Part shown: positions 40,935-51,653 of the stretch, piece by piece
Numbering within the stretch: position 1 is the stretch's first letter
Layout of the letters: the number at the start of each line of letters is the position of its first letter
DNA from: Noviherbaspirillum cavernae
GTDB lineage: Bacteria; Pseudomonadota; Gammaproteobacteria; Burkholderiales; Burkholderiaceae_D
DNA length: 64,000 bases
NCBI RefSeq assembly: GCF_003590875.1
Contig: NZ_QYUN01000002.1
Location: 744,001-808,000 of the forward strand
Reading direction: 5' to 3'
Translations under genes and position numbers: made by a program
The notes under the pieces: generated by a model
The model's database searches: none
What the model was told of the DNA's origin: nothing
What the model saw: the letters and a program-made list of their open reading frames with translations, nothing else

Positions 40935-42970
40935 TCAGCAAGTAGGGATTTGAGGTTGGAAACGACGGCAGACGCGTCTTTGCTCATTGTGCCGTATCTG
41001 GCGCGTTCATAGCTGTCGAGAAAGCGTGCAACAGCCGCTCTTCTCTCGGGAGCGAGCGGCGAATCGCTTGCGCTCAGGCGGTCGCGCCAGGCACGCGGGC
41101 CTTCATGGGCCAGTCTCGCGCATCCCAGTCGCGCCATGCGCCGGCACAGCGTGCGGTAGACGGCCTCGACCGGATCGAACTGCGGGCGATTCCACATCAG
41201 CGGCAATACGACGATTGCTAGCACGATGCTGGCGGCGACGGCCAGCAAGCCCGTCAATGTGCGCCAATCGGCCGAGTCGAAACCGAGCGACTGGATCAGG
41301 CTTCTTTGCTTGTCGGGCGTGTAGTTCAAGACCCATTGATTCCAGGCATTCGTCACCGCATCCCAGTTCTGGCGCAATGCTTGCCATTTTGCCAGCCATG
41401 AATTCTGTCCGGCATCGAGCGTGATCAATCCGCCCAATGTCCGGCGCGGGATCACGCTTGTCAGGTTCATTTCGATGCGGGCCGGGGACACCGCTGCAGT
41501 CGGATCGACGCGCACCCAGCCGCGATTGGCGAGCCACACTTCGGCCCACGCATGCGCATCGGATTGACGGATCGTCATGTAGCCGTCGGCCGGATTGATT
41601 TCGCCGCCCTGGTAGCCGGTCACGACGCGTGCCGGGATGCCCATCGCGCGCATCAGCACGACGAAGGCACTGGAGTAGTGTTCGCAAAAGCCGGCGCGCG
41701 TATCGAACAGAAACTCGTCGACCGCATGCGTGCCGAGCACGGGCGGCTCCAGCGTGTAGCGGAATTTCTCTTCGCGGAAGAAGCGCAGCACCGCATTGAC
41801 CATTTCGGCATTGTCACTGGATCGCTTGCGCAGTGTTGCGGCAAGTTCGCGAGTGCGCGGATTGAAGCCTTGCGGCAAGTCCAGCCACAGTCGCAATGCG
41901 GTTGCCGACTCCTGCGGCTGCAGCTCGAAATCGAGGACGGATGCGGCGTCATAGCGCACGCGCTCATTGATCGGCGAGCTGGCAAGGAGTTCGAGGTTGG
42001 GGCCGAACGCGGACGCATTGTCGCGCAAGACCGGCGGCGTCTGCGGCAGTTCCAGTGCGAACAGCCAGCGCTGATTGCTTGGCTCCAGCGTGACCTGGTA
42101 GCGCAGCGGCGTACCGTGTGACTTGATGACGATCGGTCGATTCGTTTTCAGGCGCACTTGCAGCGGCGTCCACGTCCGTCCGTTGTAGCTGCCCAGCACC
42201 GGGCCGCGCCAATACAGTCTGGATTTGGGCGGTGGCGGATCGACGAATTTCGCGCGGAAGGCGATGTCATCCGATTGCGCGAGCCGGGAGATAGCCCCGG
42301 GCGACATGTTGTCGGACAAGCCGGTGCGCGCGCTTTGCGCATCGACCGGCATGCCCCACAGCGGCCCCTGAATGCGCGGGAACAGCAGGAACAGCACCAG
42401 CGTGAGCGGTGCGGCAAGCAGCAGGATGAATGCGCCGAGACGCAGCCGCTGTGCAAACGGCGGCACCACGCCGGTGTACTGAAACGACAGTTGCGTGGTG
42501 AGAATCGCGACGGTTGCCGCAATCGTCATCAGTGCCGCGCCGATGGATTGCGAATAGAAGAAGCTCGCCAGCACCAGAAAGAAACCCAGGAACAGCACCA
42601 CGAACAGGTCGCGCCTGGCGTGCATCTCCAGCAGCTTGAAGGTCAGCAGCAACACCAGCATCGCCACGCCGGCTTCGCGCCCGAAGATGGTCTTGTAATG
42701 CCAGTACACGGCAGCCATGGTGAGTACGGCAATCGGCACCAGCAGATTGCGCGACGGCATGCGATGGCCGCGAAACGTGACCCAGCCGCGCCACAGCAGG
42801 ATGGCGGAGCAGGCGGCCACGATCCATGCCGGCAGGTGTCCGGCATGCGGCGCCAGCACCAGCACGCAGGTGGCAAGCAGCAACAGCGTGTCGGACTTGT
42901 CGCGCGACAGTGGTTGCGTGATTCGCCGCATGAACGGCCGCATCAGCGAAGGCGCGCCGGATTTTTCCAT
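40925..42970 (-). CDS. TgpA-type transglutaminase membrane protein (DUF3488)
   Basis: A 681-residue inner-membrane protein. The N-terminal 210 residues hold several membrane segments (for example LLLLATCVLVLAPHAG and LFVVLFLGFFLVLASFF). A periplasmic transglutaminase-like domain follows with a complete triad: Cys in RAGFCEHYSSAFVVLMRAMG, His in SDAHAWAEVWL and Asp in GWVRVDPTAAV (about residues 425-510). One more membrane segment (AVAASIVLAIVVLPLMW) precedes a cytoplasmic tail. It is homologous to Pseudomonas TgpA. The ATG overlaps the DUF58 stop (ATGA), and its own stop overlaps mltB. The substrate is unknown, probably an envelope protein. Confidence 0.9.
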   Translation of the reverse strand: MEKSGAPSLMRPFMRRITQPLSRDKSDTLLLLATCVLVLAPHAGHLPAWIVAACSAILLWRGWVTFRGHRMPSRNLLVPIAVLTMAAVYWHYKTIFGREAGVAMLVLLLTFKLLEMHARRDLFVVLFLGFFLVLASFFYSQSIGAALMTIAATVAILTTQLSFQYTGVVPPFAQRLRLGAFILLLAAPLTLVLFLLFPRIQGPLWGMPVDAQSARTGLSDNMSPGAISRLAQSDDIAFRAKFVDPPPPKSRLYWRGPVLGSYNGRTWTPLQVRLKTNRPIVIKSHGTPLRYQVTLEPSNQRWLFALELPQTPPVLRDNASAFGPNLELLASSPINERVRYDAASVLDFELQPQESATALRLWLDLPQGFNPRTRELAATLRKRSSDNAEMVNAVLRFFREEKFRYTLEPPVLGTHAVDEFLFDTRAGFCEHYSSAFVVLMRAMGIPARVVTGYQGGEINPADGYMTIRQSDAHAWAEVWLANRGWVRVDPTAAVSPARIEMNLTSVIPRRTLGGLITLDAGQNSWLAKWQALRQNWDAVTNAWNQWVLNYTPDKQRSLIQSLGFDSADWRTLTGLLAVAASIVLAIVVLPLMWNRPQFDPVEAVYRTLCRRMARLGCARLAHEGPRAWRDRLSASDSPLAPERRAAVARFLDSYERARYGTMSKDASAVVSNLKSLLAECR

Positions 42971-43962
42971 CACGTCTCCGGATACATCGCCAGCGCATGC
43001 AGGCACGCTTCCCGGTGTGCCGGGCCGAGTGCGGCTGTGAGCACGGTGTCACCGAGCCGGAATGCATACGGCACACCGCGCGCTTCCGCCTCGATCACCC
43101 AGCGCGTCATGCGCGACAGTTTCAGTTCCTGGTCCAGCCTGTTCGGCAGACGGTCGAAGTCGAGTGCGAACTCGACTGCCGCGCCGCCTTCGAAATACTT
43201 GGTGACCAGCGCGCCGCCCAGATCGACATCGAGTTTGGCGATCTGCCGCCATGCGAGGCGCTTCAGGGAATCGCCCGCCTGATAGTTGCGGATGCCGGCG
43301 AAATCGTCCTGCCCCGCCTGTCCCTGCCCATCCTTTTTCTCTGCCTCGGACAGCGGCAGCGGCGGGGCGTTCTCTTCCGGCTGCGGATACACCAATACCC
43401 GCGCATCCGGTTGCCAGTAGCTCCACGCGCGCAGCAAGCCGAGCGGGAAACGGGTTTGCAATCGCACGCGCGGCGCGGCCAGCCAGCCACGCTGGCGCGC
43501 CGGCGTGGACAGCACGACGCTGTGCGTTGACAGCGCCGCGACGTCGGCGGCCTGATCGACGTTCGGCAAGCCTTCGCCGACGAAATCGAGCCAGATCGCA
43601 TAGCGGCCGTGCTTGCGGCGATTGATGAGATGCAGTTCGAATTGCGCATCCTCGCCCGCGAAGACCGGCGCGGCGCGCCCGGCGGACAGCGACAGGTGCG
43701 CCAGATTGCGGAAGGTGAGGTGCATGTCGATCAGCGCGCAGGCGGCAAGCAGGAAGGTGAAGCCGAAGCCGAGGCTGATGTTGTAATTGATCGCGCCGAT
43801 GAACAGCACGAACAGCATCACGCAGAACATCAGACCGGGATGCGTCGGCATGATGTACACGCGGCGCTGATGCAGGAACACTTCGCCCGGTTCGACCTCG
43901 CGCGAGCGCATCAGCCACTTGCTGGCCCGTTTGCGAAACTGATGTTCGAGCGCGCTCAACAT
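42970..43962 (-). CDS. DUF58 domain protein
   Basis: A 330-residue protein with two membrane segments (about residues 35-75, HPGLMFCVMLFVLFIGAINY and FTFLLAACALIDMHL), then a DUF58 domain with the hallmark DDFAGIRNYQAGDSLKRLAW and KLDVDLGGALVTKYFEGGAA. DUF58 proteins nearly always accompany MoxR ATPases and look like von Willebrand-type substrate adaptors. It lies between the MoxR gene (8 bases) and TgpA (4-base overlap). Confidence 0.9.
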   Translation of the reverse strand: MLSALEHQFRKRASKWLMRSREVEPGEVFLHQRRVYIMPTHPGLMFCVMLFVLFIGAINYNISLGFGFTFLLAACALIDMHLTFRNLAHLSLSAGRAAPVFAGEDAQFELHLINRRKHGRYAIWLDFVGEGLPNVDQAADVAALSTHSVVLSTPARQRGWLAAPRVRLQTRFPLGLLRAWSYWQPDARVLVYPQPEENAPPLPLSEAEKKDGQGQAGQDDFAGIRNYQAGDSLKRLAWRQIAKLDVDLGGALVTKYFEGGAAVEFALDFDRLPNRLDQELKLSRMTRWVIEAEARGVPYAFRLGDTVLTAALGPAHREACLHALAMYPET

Positions 43963-43970
43963 GGGACGAG

Positions 43971-44891
43971 TCAGACGGCGACGGATTTCATCAATTGCAC
44001 CACCAGGTCGCGGCTGCCCAGCGCCGAACTGCCGGCGGATTTGAGCGGCCGCAGGCGATGCGCGGCGACCGGCACCAGCACTGCCTGCACGTCTTCCGGA
44101 ATGACGTGATCACGCCCTTCCAGTGCGGCCCATGCACGCGAGGCATGCAGCAGTGCAATCGCCGCGCGCGGACTCATGCCTTCCGCAAAGAGACCGCTCT
44201 GGCGCGATGCCTGCGCCAGCGCCTGCACATAGTCGATCAGCGCGGGCGCGACATGCACCGACTTCAGCGCTGCCTGCGCCGCCAACAGCGCTTCCGGTTG
44301 CATCGCCGTGCGCAATGCCTTGAGCATCGTCCTGCGGTCTTCGCCCATCAGCAGGGCGCGTTCTGCCGCGGCATCCGGGTAGCCGAGGGACAGGCACATC
44401 AGGAAGCGGTCGAGTTGGGATTCCGGCAACTGGAATGTGCCGATCTGATGCGTCGGGTTTTGCGTCGCGATGACGAAATAGGGGGCCGGCAATTCACGCG
44501 TCACGCCGTCGGCGGTGACCTGCCGCTCTTCCATCGCCTCCAGCAGTGCGGACTGCGTTTTCGGCGTTGCCCGATTGATTTCATCCGCCAGCAATACCTG
44601 CGTGAACACGGGGCCGGGATGAAACACGAAACCGTTCTTCTCGCGGTTGAAGATCGACACACCGACCACGTCCGCCGGCAGCAGGTCGCTGGTAAATTGC
44701 AGGCGATTGAACTTGAGGCCGAGCGAGATTGCCAGCGCGTGCGCCAGCGTGGTTTTGCCGACACCCGGCACGTCCTCGATCAGCAAGTGCCCGCCGGCCA
44801 GCAGGCAGGTCAATGACTGGCGGATTTGCAGGTCCTTGCCGACGACGATCTGGCTGATTTGCTGCGCAACGGCGTGGAGTTTGGCGAACAT
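43971..44891 (-). CDS. MoxR family AAA+ ATPase
   Basis: A 306-residue chaperone-like ATPase. The Walker A is EDVPGVGKTTLAHALA (about residue 45), Walker B LLADEINRATPKTQSALLEA, sensor 1 is in FVIATQNPTHQIGTF, and the C-terminal lid carries GMSPRAAIALLHASRAWAAL. MoxR proteins act with DUF58/VWA partners to assemble or activate protein complexes. The start at 44891 (MFAKLHAVAQ) fits the family; the open frame to 44999 is upstream region. It is the first gene of a four-gene envelope operon. Confidence 0.93.
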   Translation of the reverse strand: MFAKLHAVAQQISQIVVGKDLQIRQSLTCLLAGGHLLIEDVPGVGKTTLAHALAISLGLKFNRLQFTSDLLPADVVGVSIFNREKNGFVFHPGPVFTQVLLADEINRATPKTQSALLEAMEERQVTADGVTRELPAPYFVIATQNPTHQIGTFQLPESQLDRFLMCLSLGYPDAAAERALLMGEDRRTMLKALRTAMQPEALLAAQAALKSVHVAPALIDYVQALAQASRQSGLFAEGMSPRAAIALLHASRAWAALEGRDHVIPEDVQAVLVPVAAHRLRPLKSAGSSALGSRDLVVQLMKSVAV

Positions 44892-45073
44892 GGATTTTCC
44901 GGAAGTCAGATGAGGCGAAACGGAGGGTTGGTATTTTGTTATTGAGAATTCGCAAGCCGCTTCTATGTATGTCATATGCAGAATGACATGACTTGTCACT
45001 TTCTTCGCTACACTATCGCGATTCCAGTTGAGATTCTATTCGAGAATATCAGCGTCTACGTTGCTTGCGCCCA

Positions 45074-46015
45074 ATGACTACCGCTATCTACACACATGCC
45101 GACTGCAAGCTCCATGAAATGGGGCTCTGGCATCCGGAATCGCCATCCCGCCTGCAGGCGATCGAAGACCAGTTGATCGCGAGCCGTGTGGACAGCCTGC
45201 TGGAACATCGTGACGCGCCCGAGGCGGACGTGTCGTGCATTGCCCGTGTGCATACAGTCGAGGCGATCGCGCGTGTGCGCGATAACGTGCCGCCGATGCT
45301 TGGAAGGCAATCCGGCTACTACCCGCTCGATGCCGATACTGTCCTCAATGCCTATAGCTGGCGGGCGGCATTGCGCGCGGCGGGCGCCGCTGTTGCGGCA
45401 ACCGATGCAGTCATCGCGGGTGAACTGGACAATGCCTTCTGCGCTACGCGCCCGCCGGGCCATCATGCGCGGCCGTCCGAGGCGATGGGATTTTGCCTGT
45501 TCGGCAATGTCGCCATTGCAGCACGGCACGCAATGGATGTGCACGGCTTGCAGCGCGTGGCGATCGTGGATTTCGACGTGCATCACGGCAATGGCACCGA
45601 GGAAGCGTTCAGGGATGAACCGCGTGTAGTGATGGTGAGTTTCTTTCAACATCCGTTCTATCCCTACAGCGGTGACGGCCCGCACGGCGACAACATGGTC
45701 AATGTTCCGGTGCCGGCCTATACCTGCGGCGAGGAAGTGCGCGAGGTGGTCACGAGCAAATGGTTGCCGGCATTGCATGCACACAAGCCGGAGATGATTT
45801 TCATCTCGGCCGGATTCGACGCGCATCGCGAAGACGATCTGGGGCAGATGGGTCTGGTGGAAGCGGATTTTGCATGGATCACGCGGCAGGTGAAGGATAT
45901 TGCCGAACAGTATGCACAGGGCCGCATCGTCAGCTGCCTCGAAGGCGGCTACAACCTGTCGGCGCTGGGACGCAGTGTGGTCGCCCACTTGAAGGTGCTG
46001 GCCGATATCGATTGA
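45074..46015 (+). CDS. Histone deacetylase-like amidohydrolase
   Basis: A 313-residue zinc amidohydrolase of the histone deacetylase/acetylpolyamine amidohydrolase family. The active site has RPPGHHARPSEAMGFCLFGN (His pair), IVDFDVHHGNGTEEAF (zinc Asp, His) and ISAGFDAHREDDLGQMGL (second zinc Asp), with SCLEGGYNLSALGRSV at the end. The ATG at 45074 is preferred to TTG 45065. The likely substrates in bacteria are acetylated polyamines or small acyl amides; the sequence does not decide. It is divergent from the MoxR operon. Confidence 0.92.
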   Translation: MTTAIYTHADCKLHEMGLWHPESPSRLQAIEDQLIASRVDSLLEHRDAPEADVSCIARVHTVEAIARVRDNVPPMLGRQSGYYPLDADTVLNAYSWRAALRAAGAAVAATDAVIAGELDNAFCATRPPGHHARPSEAMGFCLFGNVAIAARHAMDVHGLQRVAIVDFDVHHGNGTEEAFRDEPRVVMVSFFQHPFYPYSGDGPHGDNMVNVPVPAYTCGEEVREVVTSKWLPALHAHKPEMIFISAGFDAHREDDLGQMGLVEADFAWITRQVKDIAEQYAQGRIVSCLEGGYNLSALGRSVVAHLKVLADID

Positions 46016-46086
46016 CCCCGTATTGGCACGAGTGTGCGCAAGGGCAGCAGGTAAAATAGCGGCTTGATCCCGCTATAAAGCCAAGC

Positions 46087-47004
46087 ATGTCCATACAATG
46101 GTTCCCCGGTCACATGAACGCCGCCCGCAAGAAGGCGGCGGAATCCATGGAAAAGACCGACCTCGTCATCGAAGTGCTGGATGCGCGTCTGCCGCAAGCC
46201 AGTGCCAATCCGATGATCGAGCAGCTGCGCAAGCACCGTCAGCGCCCCTGCCTGAAAATCCTCAACAAGGCCGACTTGGCCGACCCTGCGGCCACCAAAG
46301 CCTGGCTCGAGTACTACAGCCGCCAGAAGGATGTGCACGCGGTGGCGCTCTCCTGCAAGAAACCGGCCGACGTCGCGAAGATTCCCAATCTGTGCCTGAA
46401 GATTGCCCCGCATCGCGGCAGCGCGCTCAAGCCCTTGCGCATGATGATCATGGGCATTCCCAACGTCGGCAAATCGACGCTGATGAATGCCTTGCTCAAA
46501 AAACGCGTCGCGGCGGTGGGCGACGAACCCGCCGTCACCAAGACGCAGCAACGCCTTTACCTCGGCAACAACATGGTGCTGGTCGATACGCCCGGCATGA
46601 TGTGGCCGAAAATCGAGCATCCGAGCGATGGCCTGATGCTGGCTGCCAGCCATGCCATCGGCACCAATGCGGTGATCGAGGAGGAGGTCGCGACCTTCCT
46701 CGCCGATCAGCTGCTGCTGCGCTATCCGGCGCTGCTCACGGCGCGCTATGGATTCGCGACCGATGGCATCGACGGCATCAGCGTGGTGGAAGGCGTGGCG
46801 CAGAAACGCGGCTTCCGCCTCAAGGGTGGCGAGATGGATTTTGAAAAGGGCGCGCACACCTTGTTGCAGGACTACCGCAGCGGTGCGCTGGGGCGAATCA
46901 GCCTGGAAACGCCGGAGAGCCGCAAAGTATTGCTGGCGACCTATCAGCCGCCGCCATCACTCGGTGAACAGCAAGAAGATGTGGGAGAGGATGAAGGACA
47001 TTGA
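46087..47004 (+). CDS. ylqF: Ribosome biogenesis GTPase YlqF (RbgA)
   Basis: The 305-residue circularly permuted GTPase acts in large ribosomal subunit assembly. The G4 motif (LKILNKADLAD) precedes G1 (IMGIPNVGKSTLMNALL) and G3 (VLVDTPGMMWPKI), as expected from the permuted YlqF/YawG order. The N-terminal IQWFPGHMNAARKKAAESME is the family signature. The C-terminal domain includes RYGFATDGIDGISVVEGVAQ and the phosphate-binding EKGAHTLLQDYRSGALGRIS. The 300 bases after it, to the groEL end, hold no gene. Confidence 0.95.
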   Translation: MSIQWFPGHMNAARKKAAESMEKTDLVIEVLDARLPQASANPMIEQLRKHRQRPCLKILNKADLADPAATKAWLEYYSRQKDVHAVALSCKKPADVAKIPNLCLKIAPHRGSALKPLRMMIMGIPNVGKSTLMNALLKKRVAAVGDEPAVTKTQQRLYLGNNMVLVDTPGMMWPKIEHPSDGLMLAASHAIGTNAVIEEEVATFLADQLLLRYPALLTARYGFATDGIDGISVVEGVAQKRGFRLKGGEMDFEKGAHTLLQDYRSGALGRISLETPESRKVLLATYQPPPSLGEQQEDVGEDEGH

Positions 47005-47224
47005 ATGCCATGTGCACTGTCGTAGCGCGATGGGGTGGCGCTGACGTGGCATGCAAGCGTGGTGACAAGTTCGATCCCTTGTCGGAAGAATCTGGCATGC
47101 AACATGATGGATGTGTCGGCTCTGGAGGGTGTGCAGGGACTGACCGAGAAATCACCCTGTATGGAGCGATTGGCGACGTGTGATCTACTTCAGGACGGCG
47201 CATCCACAATCGGTAACGATAAAA

Positions 47225-47258
47225 AAAGACCCGCAAGATTGATGTCTTGCGGGTCTTT
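47225..47258 (-). terminator. Terminator of groESL
   Basis: A 13-bp stem (AAAGACCCGCAAG / CTTGCGGGTCTTT) with an 8-base loop lies 49 bases past groEL. The minus strand continues with T after the stem (complement of A at 47221-47227). The rest of 47005-47306 contains no gene. Confidence 0.9.
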
Positions 47259-47306
47259 TGCGTTGTGGACAGCGGAAGGTATCGCTACCTTCTCGCAGTC
47301 GGCAAA

Positions 47307-48992
<1,686 letters not shown>

Positions 48993-49283
48993 TTACTTCT
49001 GGACGACTGCCATGATGTCTTCTTCGCGCATCACGAGCAGTTCTTCGCCGTCGACCTTGACGGTCTGGCCGGAATATTTGCCGAACAGCACGCGATCGCC
49101 GACCTTGACTTCCAGCGCACGGACTTTGCCATCTTCGAGGACCTTGCCGTTGCCGACGGCCAGAATTTCACCTTGATCAGGCTTTTCTGCAGCGGCTTCA
49201 GGGAGAACGATGCCGGACGCAGTCTTGGTTTCCTGGTCCAGGCGCTTGACGATGACGCGATCGTGCAAAGGACGAAGGTTCAT
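48993..49283 (-). CDS. groES: Co-chaperonin GroES (Hsp10)
   Basis: The 96-residue heptameric lid of GroEL. It begins [20 protein letters not shown], the family signature, with mobile-loop residues [11 protein letters not shown], and ends with [12 protein letters not shown]-type strand [14 protein letters not shown]. It is the first gene of groESL. The leader between it and the CIRCE operator is about 115 bases. Confidence 0.98.
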   Translation of the reverse strand: MNLRPLHDRVIVKRLDQETKTASGIVLPEAAAEKPDQGEILAVGNGKVLEDGKVRALEVKVGDRVLFGKYSGQTVKVDGEELLVMREEDIMAVVQK

Positions 49284-49397
49284 ACAAACTCCTTTAAATT
49301 CAATAGGTTATGTTTTTGCGGCAGGTTTGCTGCAAGGTGCACTTCACCGTGCAGCCGGGCCGCACTGGAAATGTTGGAAGGCCAGAGGAGATTCTTG

Positions 49398-49424
49398 TTA
49401 GCACTCTCTCCTGACGAGTGCTAA
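49398..49424. promoter_or_regulatory. CIRCE operator (HrcA binding site)
   Basis: TTAGCACTC - 9 bases - GAGTGCTAA is a perfect CIRCE inverted repeat, the binding site of the HrcA heat-shock repressor. It overlaps the last base of the -10 box of the groESL promoter and the start of its transcript. hrcA is not in this window. Confidence 0.95.
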
Positions 49425-49452
49425 GTATATGGGCGGCTTTTTGTTTTTTCAA
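49424..49452 (-). promoter_or_regulatory. Sigma-70 promoter of groESL
   Basis: On the minus strand, TTGAAA (49452-49447) and TATACT (49429-49424) are 17 bases apart. Transcription would start within the CIRCE repeat, which is how HrcA represses. No sigma-32 consensus was evident. The promoter lies a few bases from the inferred transposon end. Confidence 0.8.
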
Positions 49453-49470
49453 GGCGGGGTGGTCACGAAC

Positions 49471-49503
49471 AATAAAGTCTGTCAGGCGGGAATAAAGTCT
49501 GTC
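49471..49503. repeat. Tn7-end-like direct repeats (probable TnsB sites)
   Basis: AATAAAGTCTGTC occurs at 49471-49483 and 49491-49503 with a 20-base period. The AATAAAGTCT core is identical to that in the TnsB sites of the Tn7 right end. The interval 49504-49636 up to the tniQ stop has no gene and would be the rest of the transposon end. Confidence 0.65.
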
Positions 49504-49636
49504 TGAACAGGAAAAAAAGAAAATGGTGGAAGATGGAGAGGGATTGATTGTCGAAATGCAACCAAATCTTCCATTCGGAAAGGCTGCCTGCATCGATTGG
49601 GTATGCAGAAATGCGCTTGTCAGAACCAGACGGATA

Positions 49637-51166
49637 TCAAATCCCGGAAAGCCCGCTTGGCAAACGCTTTTTTCTTACTCGGGGGCTAGGTGGAGACTTG
49701 TAACGAGTGTTGCGCACGATTTTGTCGAGGGCAGCTTTTAGCTTGCTTCCTGACATGCGGATTAGTGATTCAACTTCTTCAATAGATGCTTGGTTACAGG
49801 CACAAGCATCGGCCATGGATTGGCCTGATAGAAACGCATGAGCTGCAAGAATGGTAGAGCTAGATCGTCCCAACCCTGGTAAACCTTGTCTCAATAAACC
49901 TATGGACACAGTGCTACTCGGAATTGCCAGTCGTTCTGCGACGTGACTTACCACTCCCTCCTGAGCGACATATTCGTCAAACACTTTCCAGCTTCCCCAA
50001 AAAGCAGCGCCGGGCGCTCTGTCTGGAGAGGGGCATGAGGGGTTGAAGATTTCAGCGACAGCTTGCTGCTCGTCCTCATAGAACAACGCAGCAAGCAGGC
50101 TTAAAGTCGCAGTGGTATAGCGCGTGGCATCGGGGCTGCAAATGCCGTCAATGGATGAGATGTATTTGTGCGGTATCCAATGTACCCGGGGAATCGTCTC
50201 TTCCAACCACCACCGAGGCAGAAGCTCCATCAGACGATTGCCGACGGTTGGGCGAGTTCCTAGCTTTGAAATTCGCAGATCGGCGATTCGCGCCTTTTTG
50301 CCGAGCACGATGCTTGCGGCTCGGCTATCAATAGTAGGTCTTTGCTCGAATATCTCATTCACGATGTAAGCATATCGTTTCAGAAATGCTGTTTGCTCTG
50401 GATGGAATTCCTGCGCTCTTTGTTCAATGACGGCATCGGTGATTTCATGCGGACATTGATCAAAAGCGTCTCGGCGCGGCACGGTTGACAAGAGACTATG
50501 GTGTTCCATGCACCAAAGGGCTCCGGGTAACTGATGCTCACGTCGCCAATAAGAAAAGCCCATTGAGGATAAATCTTCTTGCGCACATTGCCAGCAATAT
50601 CGAGGATGTTTTCCGCCGAGTTTGAACGGTGCATGGCGCTCAACAGCTTCCCTATGCCGTGTCGATTTTGTCCCCGGTTTGTTGAGCTTCAGGCCTTCAA
50701 GGGCATTGAAAAACGGTGTCAGCGTATGTTGATGTATGAGCTGCTCACGCGGCATGTGCAAAATGCTGGCGACATGCTGGAAAAAATCAGCATCCGCTGG
50801 AATGTTTGTATCGAGGCTGCGAGCATGAGCTTCGATGAGAGCTTCGATTTTCTCTTTGGGCCCTATGCAATTGACGGATCGCATACGCCCGCGCCAGCCT
50901 TGTATCACTTCATCAGGTAATGGCCTGCAAATTTCCAGTCGTGGCGTTGTTTCCTTAGACGGCGTAGATGGGGTTCGTTTAGGTAAGCGAACGACGCGCC
51001 CGGTGGAAAATAGTATAGATTTGCTGTCGGCTACTTTGGTTCGTTCTTGTTGAATAAAGGATGAAAATTTCTGATCAAGGGAATCCCTATCTTGAGGAAT
51101 CTTTCTGTGCTCATCAATCAGGCGTTGTAGAGCAGAGGCCGCACTTGAAATGATGTCGTCATCCAT
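49637..51166 (-). CDS. tniQ: TniQ-family transposition target selector
   Basis: A 509-residue protein with the TniQ/TnsD pattern. A zinc-ribbon-like region, RYCWQCAQEDLSSMGFSYWR (about residues 190-210), is followed by REHQLPGALWCMEHHSLLST, where family members show C-P-x-C and C-x-x-H. The basic C-terminus (SPPSPRVRKKRLPSGLSGI) and helical bundles with predicted helix-turn-helix parts (SMADACACNQASIEEVESLI) fit DNA binding. TniQ proteins bring the transposase to its target by contacting TnsC. The N-terminal 90 residues are variable. It starts 5 bases after the XRE gene, so the two are co-transcribed. Confidence 0.8.
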   Translation of the reverse strand: MDDDIISSAASALQRLIDEHRKIPQDRDSLDQKFSSFIQQERTKVADSKSILFSTGRVVRLPKRTPSTPSKETTPRLEICRPLPDEVIQGWRGRMRSVNCIGPKEKIEALIEAHARSLDTNIPADADFFQHVASILHMPREQLIHQHTLTPFFNALEGLKLNKPGTKSTRHREAVERHAPFKLGGKHPRYCWQCAQEDLSSMGFSYWRREHQLPGALWCMEHHSLLSTVPRRDAFDQCPHEITDAVIEQRAQEFHPEQTAFLKRYAYIVNEIFEQRPTIDSRAASIVLGKKARIADLRISKLGTRPTVGNRLMELLPRWWLEETIPRVHWIPHKYISSIDGICSPDATRYTTATLSLLAALFYEDEQQAVAEIFNPSCPSPDRAPGAAFWGSWKVFDEYVAQEGVVSHVAERLAIPSSTVSIGLLRQGLPGLGRSSSTILAAHAFLSGQSMADACACNQASIEEVESLIRMSGSKLKAALDKIVRNTRYKSPPSPRVRKKRLPSGLSGI

Positions 51167-51171
51167 TGATG

Positions 51172-51639
51172 CTACCTCTTTCCATGGGCTTTCATCTGCT
51201 GAGACATCAGAAGGCTGGTATCAAAGTTTTCAGGCAGTGTCCCAAGCTCCATTTGAATCAAAACGTCTCGAATCATCCGAAAAAGCACGCGACGGGATTC
51301 GGCGCTGAGATGACCATCGGGTTCAGCTTCTGCACACATTTCCACCCACTCAAAGGCACGACGTTCAACACGATCTTGTTGTTCGGATCGAAGTTCACCG
51401 GTATATGCCTTTGACGCCGATATGAGATAGACCAAGTCCACGCCAGCAGCACCAATTGCGGAAAGATAACGAGTCGTCGGCGCCGAAGCCTCCGATTCGT
51501 ATTGAAGTTGCGCCAAACGACCGACGCCGCCGATTTGGGCCAACTCGACTTGATTTAGACCCAAGCGTTTCCGTTCCTCTTTCAGTCTCAGCCCGAGGCC
51601 TGGCGGGATACCGGGTGGTGTAGATGTTTGTGTAGTCAT
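51172..51639 (-). CDS. XRE-family repressor of the transposon
   Basis: A 155-residue regulator with an N-terminal Cro/C1 helix-turn-helix (LGLRLKEERKRLGLNQVELA, then QLQYESEASAPTTRYLSAIG; about residues 15-60). The C-terminal 90 residues are helical and acidic, without a protease motif, so it is not LexA-like. ATG 51639 has no Shine-Dalgarno sequence. A -35 TTGTTA (51675-51670) and -10 TACAAT (51652-51647), 17 bases apart, put the transcript start at or next to the ATG, suggesting a leaderless message. It precedes tniQ and faces the gp16-like gene across nested inverted repeats. Confidence 0.8.
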   Translation of the reverse strand: MTTQTSTPPGIPPGLGLRLKEERKRLGLNQVELAQIGGVGRLAQLQYESEASAPTTRYLSAIGAAGVDLVYLISASKAYTGELRSEQQDRVERRAFEWVEMCAEAEPDGHLSAESRRVLFRMIRDVLIQMELGTLPENFDTSLLMSQQMKAHGKR

Positions 51640-51653
51640 GTTATTGATTGTAT

